Positions 35,385-47,380 of a stretch of 64,000 nt of DNA are shown here, piece after piece. Numbering within the stretch: the stretch's first letter is position 1; each line of letters starts with the position of its first letter. This stretch comes from Benincasa hispida (Eukaryota > Streptophyta > Magnoliopsida > Cucurbitales > Cucurbitaceae): the NCBI RefSeq assembly GCF_009727055.1, contig NC_052351.1:59175508-59239507 (forward strand), written 5' to 3'. Below the pieces are notes generated by a model. The model ran no database searches, had not been told where the DNA came from, and saw nothing but the letters and a program-made list of their open reading frames with translations. The position numbers and the translations under genes are program-made.

Positions 35385-37120
35385 TGATAACGGGCAGAAA
35401 TGCACGTTATTACAGAGCAAAGTTATAAAACAATGCAGGATTGCGTTGATAAAAATATACGATATTGCGTCCAAAAGCATTAAGTTCACAATATTACGAT
35501 CGCATGCGTCAATCACATTAAAACAGTTAACTTATGTAATTTTGTGCAGAATATGCATTGACGCAAGGCGGAGAATACGATCCAAAGAAATCAACGATCA
35601 AGCGCATTAAGAGATTGCATTAACGCAAGGCTATGCAATCATTTGCGTTCACGAATATCTGCGCATTAAGAGATTGCGTTAACGCAAGGCTATGCGATCA
35701 TTTGCGCTCGCTAATATCTGCTCAAGAAGGTTGTCGCATAGAGCTGGCGCATCTGGCTAAAAAGCGTAGTAAATCACGATGGGACAAAAAGCTGATGACA
35801 GTCGATTCCGAATAAAGTTGACAAGCCGTTAAAGAACTACTGTAGCAAGTACACTCAACTTTTCAGTGCCAAATATTCGGCACATCAGATAGAGAATTAA
35901 TGTCGTCCCATCAGTGTAATCATAAGAGAGAAGAAGCTTTTCACCTTGAAGCTCTATAAATACCTTTGGCCACTTTTAGTGAAGGAGTTCGACAGTTAGA
36001 TAATTTTTTCCCTTTAGATAGAAGTAGCCTTGTTCTTAGTTTTCTTTACTTCGAAGGCGGAAGTGAGTGAAGGGAGATTATACCGAAAGATCGTTCCGGT
36101 GAACTTGGAAGAGTGTCGGAAGCATCAAGATCAGAGAGAGAGGCCAATTTCTGCGGAAGCAGGAACATCTTTTGAGCAAAATAGAGTTAACAGTGTAAAA
36201 GCCTTGGGAAGTAAGGAATTGCTACCAGACTCTCTATCCTTATCTTCCACTGTCATTTTGTACTGCGAATTGATTTATAGAAATGGAATTTACATCTTTA
36301 TATCTGTTCACTCTCTATATGTTACGCATGAGTAGCTAAATCTGTCGAATGGGTTGAGAAGCACTTAGCTAGCACAACGGGGGATCTTCATTCTATGTGA
36401 TTATCTTGTATTATTTATGCGTTATTCATCCATTAGAGATACTCGGGAGGGTAGTCTAAGGATAGAATCTAGGCTTAGAAAAGTCAGGTTAGAATCTAGG
36501 CTTGAGAGAGTCAGATTAGAAATACATAATCAAGAGATAGGAGCTTAGGAATAAGCGTTGTTTGCTTTTAACGCATCACATGCATCTTAGAGATAGGTTA
36601 TGATTGAATGCGGTCACCTTGTTTTTGTTTGCATCTTGCATCATCACATAGGTAAGAAGTAGAGACTTAGGAATAAGCTCTATAGACATTATTACATTCC
36701 TTGCATGCATCCTAAAATTAGGAGCTACGGCATCTACATTGGAAAATGATTTGCTGTCGCATGAGTGTAGCATGATCGCATAGTTTGACGCATTCTCTGG
36801 AAACGCTAGCTAAAGACCTTCTCAACCTGTTCCGTCGCATACTCAGTGTATTTATCGCATAATCATTCTTATCTCAAATCCGCCGCATACTTTTTATACT
36901 TCAAACAACAAACCAACCAAATCATTAATTTATTTGTTATCGCAAAGTAATCTAAAAATTATTGCCGCATATTGTTTTCCTTAGTCCTGAGTTCGACCCT
37001 GGACTTACTAGGAAACTCAGTAGGATTTATACTTGGGTTATGCTGAGAAAACTTATTGCACAATGCATTTTCTTTCACCGCAATTCCTTTCATTATTTCA
37101 CCGCATAAAATAAAGCATCA
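35385..37120 (+). mobile_element. Family C solo LTR, plus sense, 1736 bp, exact target duplication
   Basis: TGATAACGGG at 35385 to GCATCA at 37120, with attgc at 35380-35384 and 37121-37125. A TATA box CTATAAATA lies at about 35954-35962, some 570 bp into the LTR, which sets sense for the family. It has a 59-bp internal duplication at 35602-35719. Short frames such as 36030-36335 have no recognised features. Confidence 0.93.
35602..35719 (+). repeat. 59-bp tandem duplication inside the C LTR
   Basis: Units begin gcgcattaagagattgc at 35602 and 35661. They differ at a few bases. The duplication is not seen in the other C copies. Confidence 0.9.
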
Positions 37121-37125
37121 ATTGC

Positions 37126-37305
37126 TCATAAAAAGGGTTAACAACGCTCAATTATTTGGCCATAATCCCTAGGTAGGAAGTGTTTTGTAGATCATCAACT
37201 TATTACCTCCAGCCTTAGACAGGATTATATACTGGTTGAGTTTGTAACCAAATTTTACTCGACATATTTTAACTATTAAAACAGGTGGTTAACCTACGTG
37301 AGCAT
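37126..37305 (-). mobile_element. B3 leader segment between two inserted LTRs
   Basis: Matches the B1 leader at about 11262-11447 (for example ccagccttagacaggattatata). It ends agcat at the next insertion. Confidence 0.8.
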
Positions 37306-39409
37306 TGATGACAAGAATTAGTGAGAACGCATTTTGCGATGCATGTCTTAGGTTATGTGTTTATACTCATGCGTCGGTGGTCATGCGTTGGAATGGAATG
37401 TATGTGCTGATCTCATATGCAATGACCATGCATTCATGCCACAAGTTTTCTTGCGCTCTCGCCAAGTATAGCGTGAACGCAAGTTTCTCGGATGATCCGA
37501 GGTCAAACTCAGGGACTTATAGCTAAAGGGTATGCGGTGATGTGTTTACGGCGGATGAATATAAGAATGATGGGGGTTATAAGCTATAAACTACTCCTAC
37601 TTCTAACTAACAGACAAAGCAGTGGAAGTATGAATGAGAGGTAGAGACACGGCAACTGTTGACGCATAGTAAAATGCATGGACAAATAGATAAAATGGTG
37701 AGGATGTCTTCATTACAACACTGAGCTTGACCGTAAGGGCAACCACAGCTAGCGCAAAGCTATGCGATCATGCTACACACACTTGTGCCTATTTCTAGGA
37801 CGCATGCGATAGTGTCGAGAAGCCTATTTCTAAGCTTCCATAACCCGCTCACGTGCTCTCACACATAAGCGTGATGACCACATACCATCGTATCTTACTT
37901 CTGGATGCATGCAATATCCTATCCGTAGGGTGTATACGCCGTGTAATAGCAAACGAAGCTTATTCCTAAGTTCCCCATTCTTGCTTATGCGATCCAATCC
38001 GCTCTCCCGAGACTTAGATTTGGTTTTTAGACTACTCTCCCAAGTATGCCTAAATGATGAATGATGCGCTCATAAGACAAGGTAATCGCATAAACCTGGC
38101 TGACGTAAGATTATTTCTATCTCTAGTGAACACTTGCTTACATTGCTTGATGCGACCAACCACTTACCCTCCCGAGCAGTTAGTTGTTATTGATTCTACT
38201 CATAGACAAGCGTTGCATCTGCCTATAGACAAGCGTTGTTACAGCTTCACACTAAGCAAATAAGGTTTTCTCACAATAATCATGCAACGCACATCTCCCA
38301 GTGGTTTGCTACATGCTTCATATTCCTATGCCACATGATTAAGTATGCGGTACTCTAACAATCTCACTAAGTAATGCAATGAAAGTAAAGGATGCTAAGT
38401 AAATGAAGATGGAGATGGAGTCGAAGGAAAATATAGAAATGTATTGATCATAAAATGTATTAATTTCTTAAAGAATAATGTAATACAATACAAAAGAAAG
38501 AAGAGAAATGGAAGGACCAGCTAGAAGCAATGTCTTACTTCCAGCAGATGTGTGTCAAGGCTGCCGGTAGTGCCATGGATGGGCGGTGGAGCAAACTCTC
38601 TCGAGTTCTAAATCCGGTGAAGGCTTCGGTCGTCACTCGGAATGGATGAAGGGGATGAAGAACTCTCAAGCTATCTTCTAACGCTTTCGTCTGGATCACA
38701 AGGATCCACCCGAAGGTAGAAATTTGGATGATTTGAAATTTTTCTTAGCGGCTTCAATTTATAGAGCTTGATCGCCGACAGCATTAATAGACCTGCTCTG
38801 AATCTGACACTCGCGGCGCAATGGTCCTTTTCTGAATCTCTGCTGCTAACGGCGTGGTAGGTGAAATGTCAACATCATCTTTTGATACTCCTGAGATATG
38901 CATTCATGTTTGCATTTCACCAACCTTGCGATCATCCCTCTATTATGGTTATTATTCTGTAGTCGCAATCTCTCTGCGATGACCGCATTCGCTTGATGGT
39001 CGCAACTTCCATGCGATGGACGCATGCGATTGATGGCCACAATATCTATACGATGATCGCATTCGCTTGACAATCACCACTTCTATGCGATGGATGCATG
39101 CGGTTGATGGCCGCAACATCTATGCATCGAACGTATGCATTCGCCTTCTACGATGGAGAGATCCCCGCATGCGGTCGTCTTTGCGATAGCCTGGCTTCCG
39201 CGCATGAGATTGCTTTCTGCAGTTGCTACAAAAATAAACAATTGAACGCATAATAACGCATAATAGTGGGTTAGCCGAGATTCTTAATGCCGATGGACGC
39301 AAACTCATTTTCTCATGAATTCCAAACATAATCGCCGCATATTCTGCTTAACAACCCTCATAATTCTAAATAAAAGGCCTAAGATGACGTGCATTTCTGC
39401 ATGTCATCA
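37306..39409 (-). mobile_element. Diverged family C solo LTR (C2), 2104 bp
   Basis: Perfect inverted ends TGATGACA (37306) and TGTCATCA (39409). Shares with C the start text, many atgcgat words, and a TATAAATT-type box on the minus strand near 38760. It is about 400 bp longer than other copies. Flanks agcat and aacac agree at 3 of 5 bases, both differences being transitions. Removing it rejoins the B leader (agcat to gcagcttatctttg). Open frames at 38846-39073 and 39120-39329 are LTR sequence rich in atgcgat repeats. Confidence 0.82.
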
Positions 39410-39890
39410 AACACGCAGCTTATCTTTGTTATGGATTTTAAATATCTAACCCAATTTTATAATAACTTACAAAATTTTAGACATGCTAAGTATCCATAAC
39501 ATACATCAAAGGCATTCAACATTTAATATAACATTTATATTACAACATTTGAAACCCTATACATGCATACTATATATTATAACACTTTATAACATACTTT
39601 CAATGCATGTAATATGCTTCCTATGGTAGGATTTTAAATCTACATGGCATACTTTATACACATACAAGATTTATTTAATTATAACACACATCACACGCAT
39701 AAATAATTAACCATAGACTAATATGGTTTTAGTTTTGGCATCATCAAGAAAACAAAAACTTAATTATTACTAAAATTCAGCAAAAACTGGCTCCAAAATG
39801 TTTCTGGATCGCTCGAACTTCCTTGAACCGGACCCGAACATCTCGAACTGGACCACCAATGCTCAAAACTGGGCTGAACGGGGCAAAAAC
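39410..39890 (-). mobile_element. B3 leader, continued
   Basis: Matches B1 leader at about 11450-11960, including the AT-rich acatgcataactt-like text and the gctcgaac/ccggac words near 39810-39860. Non-coding. Confidence 0.75.
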
Positions 39891-40257
39891 CATCAAGTAC
39901 CATCAAGCATGAGTATGCCCTCAAGCATCGAGTATTTCACTAAATATCATCTCGTTGCATCGAGTACCATCGAGTATGGTATCGTGCATCGAGTATTTCA
40001 CAAAATACCAACGAGTTGCATCGAGTACCATCAAGTATGGTATCGTGCATCGAGTATTTCACAAAATACCATTAAGTACCATCGAGTATGGCATCGTGCA
40101 TTGAGTATTTCACAAAATACCATCGAGTTACATCGAGTACCATCAAGTATGGCATCGTGCATAGAGTATTTAATAAAATACCATCAAGTTTGAGCATCGA
40201 GTATCATCGAGTATGGGGCATCAAACATCGAGTATTGGGCAAGGGCTGAAAAAACTA
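39891..40257. repeat. Minisatellite, 61-bp unit, 5 copies
   Basis: The landmark gagtattt recurs at 39930, 39991, 40052, 40103 and 40164: intervals 61, 61, 51, 61. The 51 interval lacks a 10-bp gttgcatcga-like word. Units are rich in catcgagta and caccatcaagta. The open frame 39798-40193 (131 codons) is simply the repeat read through and is not a gene. Confidence 0.92.
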
Positions 40258-40499
40258 GCTCCTGCTGCTTGACCTTCTTCACTTCTTTCTTCAATTACAT
40301 CCTAATTGCAACACTAATGACTCCAATCAAATTACAGGTACTTAAACACACATTAAGGCCCATCAAACAAGAGTCAATTATAAGAATTACAACATAATTG
40401 AAGAGAAAACAATACCAAAACTCAGAAAAACCATATCAGTTCATCATTTTCATACAACTTATGAAAAACACCCATCAAAACTCAAATTAACTCTAATTG
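40258..40499 (-). mobile_element. B3 leader next to the primer-binding site
   Basis: Matches B1 at about 12525-12785. It ends with aattg (40495-40499), the target of the next solo LTR, and resumes at 42377. Confidence 0.8.
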
Positions 40500-42376
40500 T
40501 GTTGGGTTTTATGTCCTAAAACTCGTAGTTTGTAAATAATAAAACTTATTATGAAAATTCAATAAGTTGTTATTGAATATATGAATTGTTTATTTCGTTT
40601 TAGAAATAAATCCAATAAACTAAAAGATCCATGACTATTACATGAGTACTTGAACTTTATGTTAAGACATAAAAGTAGATTAGGTTCGAGTAAATAGTAA
40701 AAATGATTTATAGTATATGAATAAGGTTGGGTGCCTTATTCTGGTAACACTATTGGATGTGGCTCACTCTGTAGTTGTTACAAGGAGTTGTAAAGTGCTA
40801 CAGATGATGTGATCCGAATTCTTACATGTTATGATAAGAAGAGTGGGGGCGTCCTGTGCAATGGGTTTGCATAAGATCAGACCAAGAAATTAGTCACTCT
40901 TACTTTATAACGTTGTTTACTGTGTAAGACTAACTATTCAAAACGATGACCTAGGTAACTTGACCTTAATCTTGAGCTAACTATAAACTCCTATTTACTT
41001 GGGATTATCCTTAGATTTGCATAGGTGAGGGTTGGCTCAACAGCGCTGGCTCAATAAACCTCCATTTCAGGGGTCAAAACGGGTATATAGCTGGGGATAT
41101 AGGGTGTAAGATGGAATTCACTCCTACCCGCTTTCAGGGATAGTAGATAGGTTGTTCCCTTAAATACTGACTTCGGTTCTTGAACAAGGGGCCTCACCCT
41201 CTCATTGGCCCGAGAGGGACTCGGTTTGTTGATCAGATCACAAACAAAATGTTCATTAGAGGATTAATGGGACTTAAGGAATAAGAGATAATCTCGGGGG
41301 TAAAATAGACATTTGACCCAGCCGTTATTATGAACAACTTGTGAAGGGTAAACTTACTAATCATGGTTATATCGAGTGGATATAATATATCTATAGTAAG
41401 GGGAGTGCAACTATGGGCTTTAGTGGAGTGAGCCATTAGATAATAAATGGGGATTAATTCGGTGTAAAGAGTTTAGCCAATTAAACTCGGATCGTTCGAG
41501 CCCATGATTTGTAGGTCCACGATGTTCCCGTACTAGCTTGTAAATGGATTAGTCTTAGAGTAATGTGATAAGTTAATTTGAAATGTTCAAATTAGAATTA
41601 AGGGAATTAGTAATTATATGTGACATAATTATGCATTTTATTTTAGTATTAAACGGAATTGGAGAATTAATTAATATTTAAATATGATTTAAATATTAAA
41701 TTCATGAATAGGGATTCATGAGGTGGAATTTGTGTAAGAATTAATTAATTGTTATTAATTTTATTAGAAAAATTGATTTTGTAACATTAATAAATTTTTA
41801 AAATTTTGAAGACAAAATTGATTTTGGGAATCAAATTGAATAAATCAAAATTACAAAAATGGAAAATGGAAAAATGGGAAATCTCCACTTTCTTCTTCAA
41901 CTTGCTCACTCATTTCCTACCTTATTCTTGATTCAATCTTCCAAGCATGAGGTGTTCTTCATGCAACTTTCTTCTTTGCATGATGGTCTTGCAATAAATA
42001 GAGAAGATTGAGCTGAGAATCGAGCATACAAACTGTATGAACTTGCTGAAGTTTTGTTGAAAACTTGTGAGGTTGAAGAAAGTGTTCTTCAAGTTGCATC
42101 AGTGAGCTTCTTCTCCAAATTCCCTTTATTCAAGCTTATTTTGATCCCACAATTCAATCTAAGGCTCCAAGAGAATGGTAAGGAAGACCTTGAGGTGGTT
42201 CACAAGAAGATTTGGAGAAGATTTGCAGTTGAATTCGAGTTTCAAGAGGTTCTACAAAGGTATGACTTGAAACCCTCTTATTATTGTATGAACATGCTTT
42301 ATTTAGAGCCAAAATTAATGAATTAGAATGCTTATTGATCCTTGTTGCTTCCGCTGCATGTTGATATACTCCTACA
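40500..42376 (+). mobile_element. B solo LTR inserted in the B3 leader, 1877 bp
   Basis: TGTTGGGTTTTATGTCC at 40500 to actcctaca at 42376, with exact target duplication aattg at 40495-40499 and 42377-42381. It sits 20 bp from the primer-binding site of B3, in opposite orientation to B3. Open frames 41233-41436 and 42054-42326 lie in LTR sequence shared with other B LTRs. Confidence 0.93.
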
Positions 42377-42395
42377 AATTGAGTTCTTAAATCAC

Positions 42396-42407
42396 GCTCT
42401 GATACCA
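42396..42407 (-). promoter_or_regulatory. B3 primer-binding site, initiator tRNA-Met type
   Basis: Minus-strand TGGTATCAGAGC, 2 bp from the LTR end at 42410. Confidence 0.9.
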
Positions 42408-42409
42408 AT

Positions 42410-44408
42410 TGTTAGGATATTCTAGCATGCAACGGAAGCAAACAGAATCAATAAGCACTCTAATTATATTTAATTTTAGTTCTAAAAGCATGCTCAAACA
42501 GAAGCTTCAGAAGAGGGTTTCTAAACTACATACCTTTGATGAATTCTCCCAATTCCAAGTTGCTCTTCACTTGATTCCAACTCCAGTTCAACAGTGAACT
42601 AGCAAGAGATCTTCTCTTCTATTCTCAGTCTTGAATTTGAGTTGTGGAACTAAAAAATGGAGTGAATTTGTGAAAGGAATTGGATGAGTTTTCAGGTGAA
42701 GATCAAAGTTGCAGCAGAAACAATTTCTCGCAACCTTAACTTCTCTTCAACAAAAATGGAGAGCTTTTTATCAACCCCCTTCATGCAAGCCTTGATGGAC
42801 AATTTGAATGCCAACACTAAAGTTGATTGTTCAATTGGATATGTGGCATGATCAGGAGGAAACAACTTCTCCATAATGATTATGTGGGGAAATCCCACTA
42901 AAACATAAACTTCCAGTTTTTATTTTTCAAAACCAAATTGTAATTAATTTCCAAAATTACTAAAATTTGATTTAATTAATGCATAATTGATTAAAACATC
43001 AAAATTCAATTTCTCAAATTGAATTGATATTAAAAATTAATTTTATTTTTAATTAATTAAATAACAATTTAATATCAAATATTAAATTAATCACACACCT
43101 AATTTCAAACATGAATCATATTCATGTAGTTAATATTTAAATCAACATTTAAATATTATTAACTCTCCAATTTTGTTTAATTTTGGTAAATTAAACATTG
43201 ATTAATTATATCGAATATAATTGTATAAACCCTAATTTGAAATTTGAACTATTCAAATTCAAAGCCTAATTTTTAATTTGAACATTTTAAACTGAAATTC
43301 AATTTGAACAATTCAAATTGATATCATTCCAAATTTACTCATTTTATTAATTCAAGGTGTTCATATTTTATGAGCCAGTAGAGGGACCTTATAGACCTAC
43401 AGATTATGAGCTCTAACGATTTAAGATTAATTGGCTAAAACTCTTTAGACCAAATTAATCAGTATTCGTTAACTATCGAGTCACACCACTATAGCTCGAT
43501 AGTTGCACTCTCCTCACTGTAGATATATTTGTGTCCACTTAATTTAACCATAATTAGTAAGTTGACTCTTCACAGATTGTTCGTAATACTGGCTGGGTCA
43601 ATATGTTGTTTTACCTCCAATATTACATCTTCCTTCTTAAGTTCCACTGATCCTCTAATGAACAATTGGTTTGTGATCCAATCACTAAACTGGATCCCTC
43701 TCGGGCCAATGAGAGGGTGAGGCCCCTTGTTCAAGACTTGGATTCAGTATTTAAAAGAACAACCTTTCTCCTATCCCTAAATTGGGTAGGCGTGAATTCC
43801 TTATTGCATCCTATGTCCCCAACTATCTACCCAGTCTTACCCCTGAAATGAGAGGCTTACTAAGCCGATTCTATTGAGCCAACCCTCACCTATGCAAATC
43901 TAAGGATAATCATGTATAAATAGAAGTTCATAGTTAGCTCAGGATTAAGATCGAGTTACCTAGATCATCTAAGCGAAATAATCAGTCTTAAACGGTAAAC
44001 AGCGTTATGAAGTAAGAATGACTTATTTCTTGGCTCGATCTTACGCAAACTCATTGCATAGGAAGCCCTCACTCCTCATGTCAATACATGAATGAATCAG
44101 AGTCATTTAGTTTGTAGTACCTTACAACAAATTGTAGCAACTACAGAGTGGGCCACATCCGATAGTATTACCAGAATAAGGCACCTAACCTTATTCGTAT
44201 ACTATAGATCATTTTGACTATTTACTCGAATCTGATCTACCTTTATGTCTCCACATAAAGTTCAAGTATTCATATAATAGCCATGGATCTTAGTTTATTG
44301 GATTTAGTATTTAAAATTGCAATTTACAAATTCACTAATAATATCCTTATTGATAAAAGAATATGTTTAACTTTACAAACTGCGAGTTTTAAGACATACA
44401 ACCCAACA
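42410..44408 (-). mobile_element. B3 5' LTR, complete, 1999 bp
   Basis: On the minus strand it runs from TGTTGGGTTGTATGTC (44408) to TCCTAACA (42410), with inverted ends TGTTGG/CCTAACA. The right flank, starting gtagctgcatgtgaagc, is RNase H coding sequence of another copia element, so B3 inserted into B4. Open frames here (42692-42898, 43529-43851) are LTR sequence. Confidence 0.92.
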
Positions 44409-44732
44409 GTAGCTGCATGTGAAGCAGCCAATGAGGTAGTATAGTTTAAAAAGTTCTTGATCAACTTGGAAGTGGTTTTAAATATGCATATGTAGATTAC
44501 CCTCTATTGTGATTACAGTGAAGCAGTTGTAAATTCCAAAGAACCAAAAAGCCATAAGCGTGGAAAGTGCATCGAGCACAAGTACCATCTTATCAAAGAG
44601 ATAGTACACCAAGGAGACATGATCGTCACACAGATAGCCTCAAAAGATAATTTCGCTGATCCTTTTACAAAGGCTCTCTCGGCTAAAGTGATTGAGAGAC
44701 ACCTAGTGGGGTTAAGACTACGAGATAGATAA
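44409..44732 (+). pseudogene. B4 copia RNase H C-terminus
   Basis: Plus-strand frame reads VAACEAANEVV, stop, then FKKFLINLEVV, ITLYCDYSEAVVNSKEPKSH, KRGKCIEHKYHLIKEIVHQGD, IASKDNFADPFTKALS and ends GLRLRDR at 44732. It is the same part of pol as B3 30838-31160 but on the opposite strand. The break at its start is the B3 insertion point. The 5' remainder of B4 is not in the expected place on the far side of B3. Confidence 0.88.
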
Positions 44733-44860
44733 ATCTAGGGCAAGTGGGAGAATTCATGGATATCTAATGCTTTAGTTTATTGTATTTATTCTCTCATACT
44801 CAATATTGTATATATTTGTATATATGTAAACTCACTGGAGTTTTCGTCCAAGTGAGAGTT
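44733..44860 (+). promoter_or_regulatory. B4 3' untranslated region and polypurine tract
   Basis: Includes ggcaagtgggagaattc just after the stop and a second purine run caagtgagag ending 2-3 bp before the LTR start. The latter is the likely plus-strand primer site. Confidence 0.7.
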
Positions 44861-46776
44861 TGTTGGATTGTATGTCCTAAAACTTGCAGTTTGTAAAATT
44901 AAACATATTCTATTTGCAATAAAGAAGTTATTGAGGTTTGTTCAATAGAACTATTATTGAATATGTAAATTGCTCTTGTAAAAACTAAATCCAATAATAT
45001 AATATCCGTGACTATTACATGAGTACTTGGACTTTATGTGGAGACATAAGAGTGGATCAAGTTCAAGTAGATAGCCAAAATGGTCTATAGTATATAGATA
45101 AGGTTGGGTACCTTATTCTGGAAACACTATAGGATGTGGCCTACTTTGTATTTAGTACAAACGATGTGATCCTAAATCGTTCATGTGGAGACATGCGAAG
45201 TGGGGGCGTCCTATGCAAAGTTTGTATAAGACCGAACCGAGAAATAAGTCACTCTTACTTTATAACATTGTTTACTATTTAAGACTAACTATTTCAAAGC
45301 GATGACCTAGGTAACTTGACCTTAATCTTGAGCTAACTATGAACTTTTGTTTATTTAGGATTATCCTTAGATTTGCATGGGTGAGGGTTGGCTCAATAGC
45401 ACCGACTCAATAAGCCTCCCATTTCAGAGGTAAGACCAAGTAGATAGTTAGGGACATAGGGTGCAAGACGGAATTCACTCCTACTCGCTTTTAGGGTTAG
45501 TATAAAGGTTATTCTCTTAAGTGCTGATTTCAAGTCTTGAACAAGAGGCCCAACCCTCTCATTGGCCCGAGTTGGTGATTGCATCACAAACCAATTGTTC
45601 ATTAGAGCGAAACTTTAGGAGCGAGATATAATCTCGGGGGTAAAATTTTTTTGATTCAACCATTATTACGAACAACCTGTGAAGGGTCGACTTATTGAAT
45701 ATGGTTATATCGAGTGGATAGAAATATATCTATAGTGAAGGGAGTGCAACTATTGGGTTTTAGTGGAGTGACCCGTAGTTAACAAATGTTGGTTGAGTTT
45801 AACCAACTAATCTCATATCGTTGGAGATCATGATCTATAGGTCCATTAAGTCCCCCTACTAGCTCATAAACGGACTAAACCTTAAAATGGTGTGATGAGA
45901 GAATTTGAAACGTTCAAATTTGAATTAAGAGAATCAGTAATTATGTACGATATAATTACACATTTAATTATTGAATTAAACAAAATTGGAGAATTGATTA
46001 ATGTTTAAATTTGATTTAAATATTGATTACATGAATAGAGATTCATGATGGAAAAAATTGGTGTTTTTATTAATTTAATATTTGATATTAAATTTAATTT
46101 TTTTAATTAAATTTTTTAATTAAATAAGAATTAATTTTACTTAAAATTAATTGTAGAACTAATTTTATTTAAAATTAATGTTTTTATTAATATTAATTAT
46201 TGAATTAATATTATTGTTTTCTATTTTTTTATTTTTGAAGTTAGATTTCAAAGATAAGAAAATTAAATTGAATTTTAAATTCAATAAAAAAAAATGGAAA
46301 ACCTAAATAAGTGGGTTATTCCCACTTTTGACACTAAATAATCCATTTAGTTTTAGTGTTTTGTTGTCAAACTACGGGATAATTTAGTGACATGCTGAAT
46401 TTGATATAGATTAAATTCATTTCAGCTCAATAAAGGAGATGCATCTTTTTATTTTGGCGGAAGATTTTTTTTGTAGAAATGTTCTTCAACATTTTTTAAC
46501 AGAAAAAATACCTTTTCTCTAGGATTCCCTAAATTTCAACTCACTTTGGAATCCACCTTCCAATCTAAGGGCCAAGAAAGTAGTAGTAAATATCAAATAG
46601 TAGTCTACAAATATTTGGAATGAAGATTCGAGTTGGGTTTAAAGATTTGAGGATTTCTTCAAAGGTATAATTTCAAAACCCTATTTTCTTTATATGAATT
46701 TGTATGTTTCTTTACTAAAATTGATGAAATTAGAGTGCTTACGATCTTAATTGCTTCTGCATGTTGAATGTCAACA
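44861..46776 (+). mobile_element. B4 3' LTR, 1916 bp
   Basis: TGTTGGATTGTATGTCC at 44861 to gaatgtcaaca at 46776, directly after the B4 RNase H and polypurine tract. The right flank ctatc has no identifiable partner. The 45393-45602 open frame (minus) recurs in other B LTRs. Confidence 0.9.
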
Positions 46777-46789
46777 CTATCACATATGT

Positions 46790-47380
46790 TATCTGTGAAA
46801 GGTGTTATTCATTCTGTATTCTATAACATTCTCTCTAATAAAAGTTTTCTCCCTCTACTCCCGTGGACATAATTAAAACACTATTAGTGAACCATGTAAA
46901 TATGTGTGTCGGTTCTCTACTATTTTTGCCTTTATGTATTCTTTATTTTTCGATTTCGAAACAAATTAGTTTCAGAGCTATGACCTTTAATGGAATCCTC
47001 AAGTGTCAAACAAAGAAGTGGGAGCCTCAGAAGATGTAATCATAGCCAGAGTATCCGTTCATGGTTGAGCCTTCAAACAAGCAATGTGCTCAAGTGTAAT
47101 TCGAATGAACGACTACTCCATGATTAAGTTTGCAGTGCCCTCAGGTGTAATTCAGAGATTAGATGAAGGAAAGTTTGGTAGTCCTTTGTTCGATGGGAAG
47201 ATTGTTGAGAGAACGACCAAAGTCCCACATCGGTTAAATAAGAGGATGATCATGGGTTTATAAGAAAAGACAACTATCTTCAATGGTATAAGGTCTTTTG
47301 GGTGAAACTAAAAGCAAAGTCACGACGGTCATGCCCAAAGTGAACAATATCATACCATCATGGAGATATGTTTAAGTAAT
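46790..47380 (+). mobile_element. Tork-like copia remnant: LTR end, PBS, gag start, second LTR
   Basis: The text cccgtggacataatt ... gaaccatgtaaatatgtgtg is typical of the R-U5 end of Tork LTRs. It is followed by a decayed primer-binding site TAGTTTCAGAGC at about 46968-46979. The next 220 bp may be the start of gag (text around tttggtagtcctttgttcgatgggaag). At 47203 TGTTGAGAGAACGACC starts what looks like the other LTR, with the widespread tcccacatcggttaaataag text, ending near 47375. The interior is lost. Confidence 0.6.

Noticed and set aside
39798..40193. 131-codon open frame
   Set aside because: It is the 61-bp minisatellite of B3 read through (repeat has no stop in one frame).
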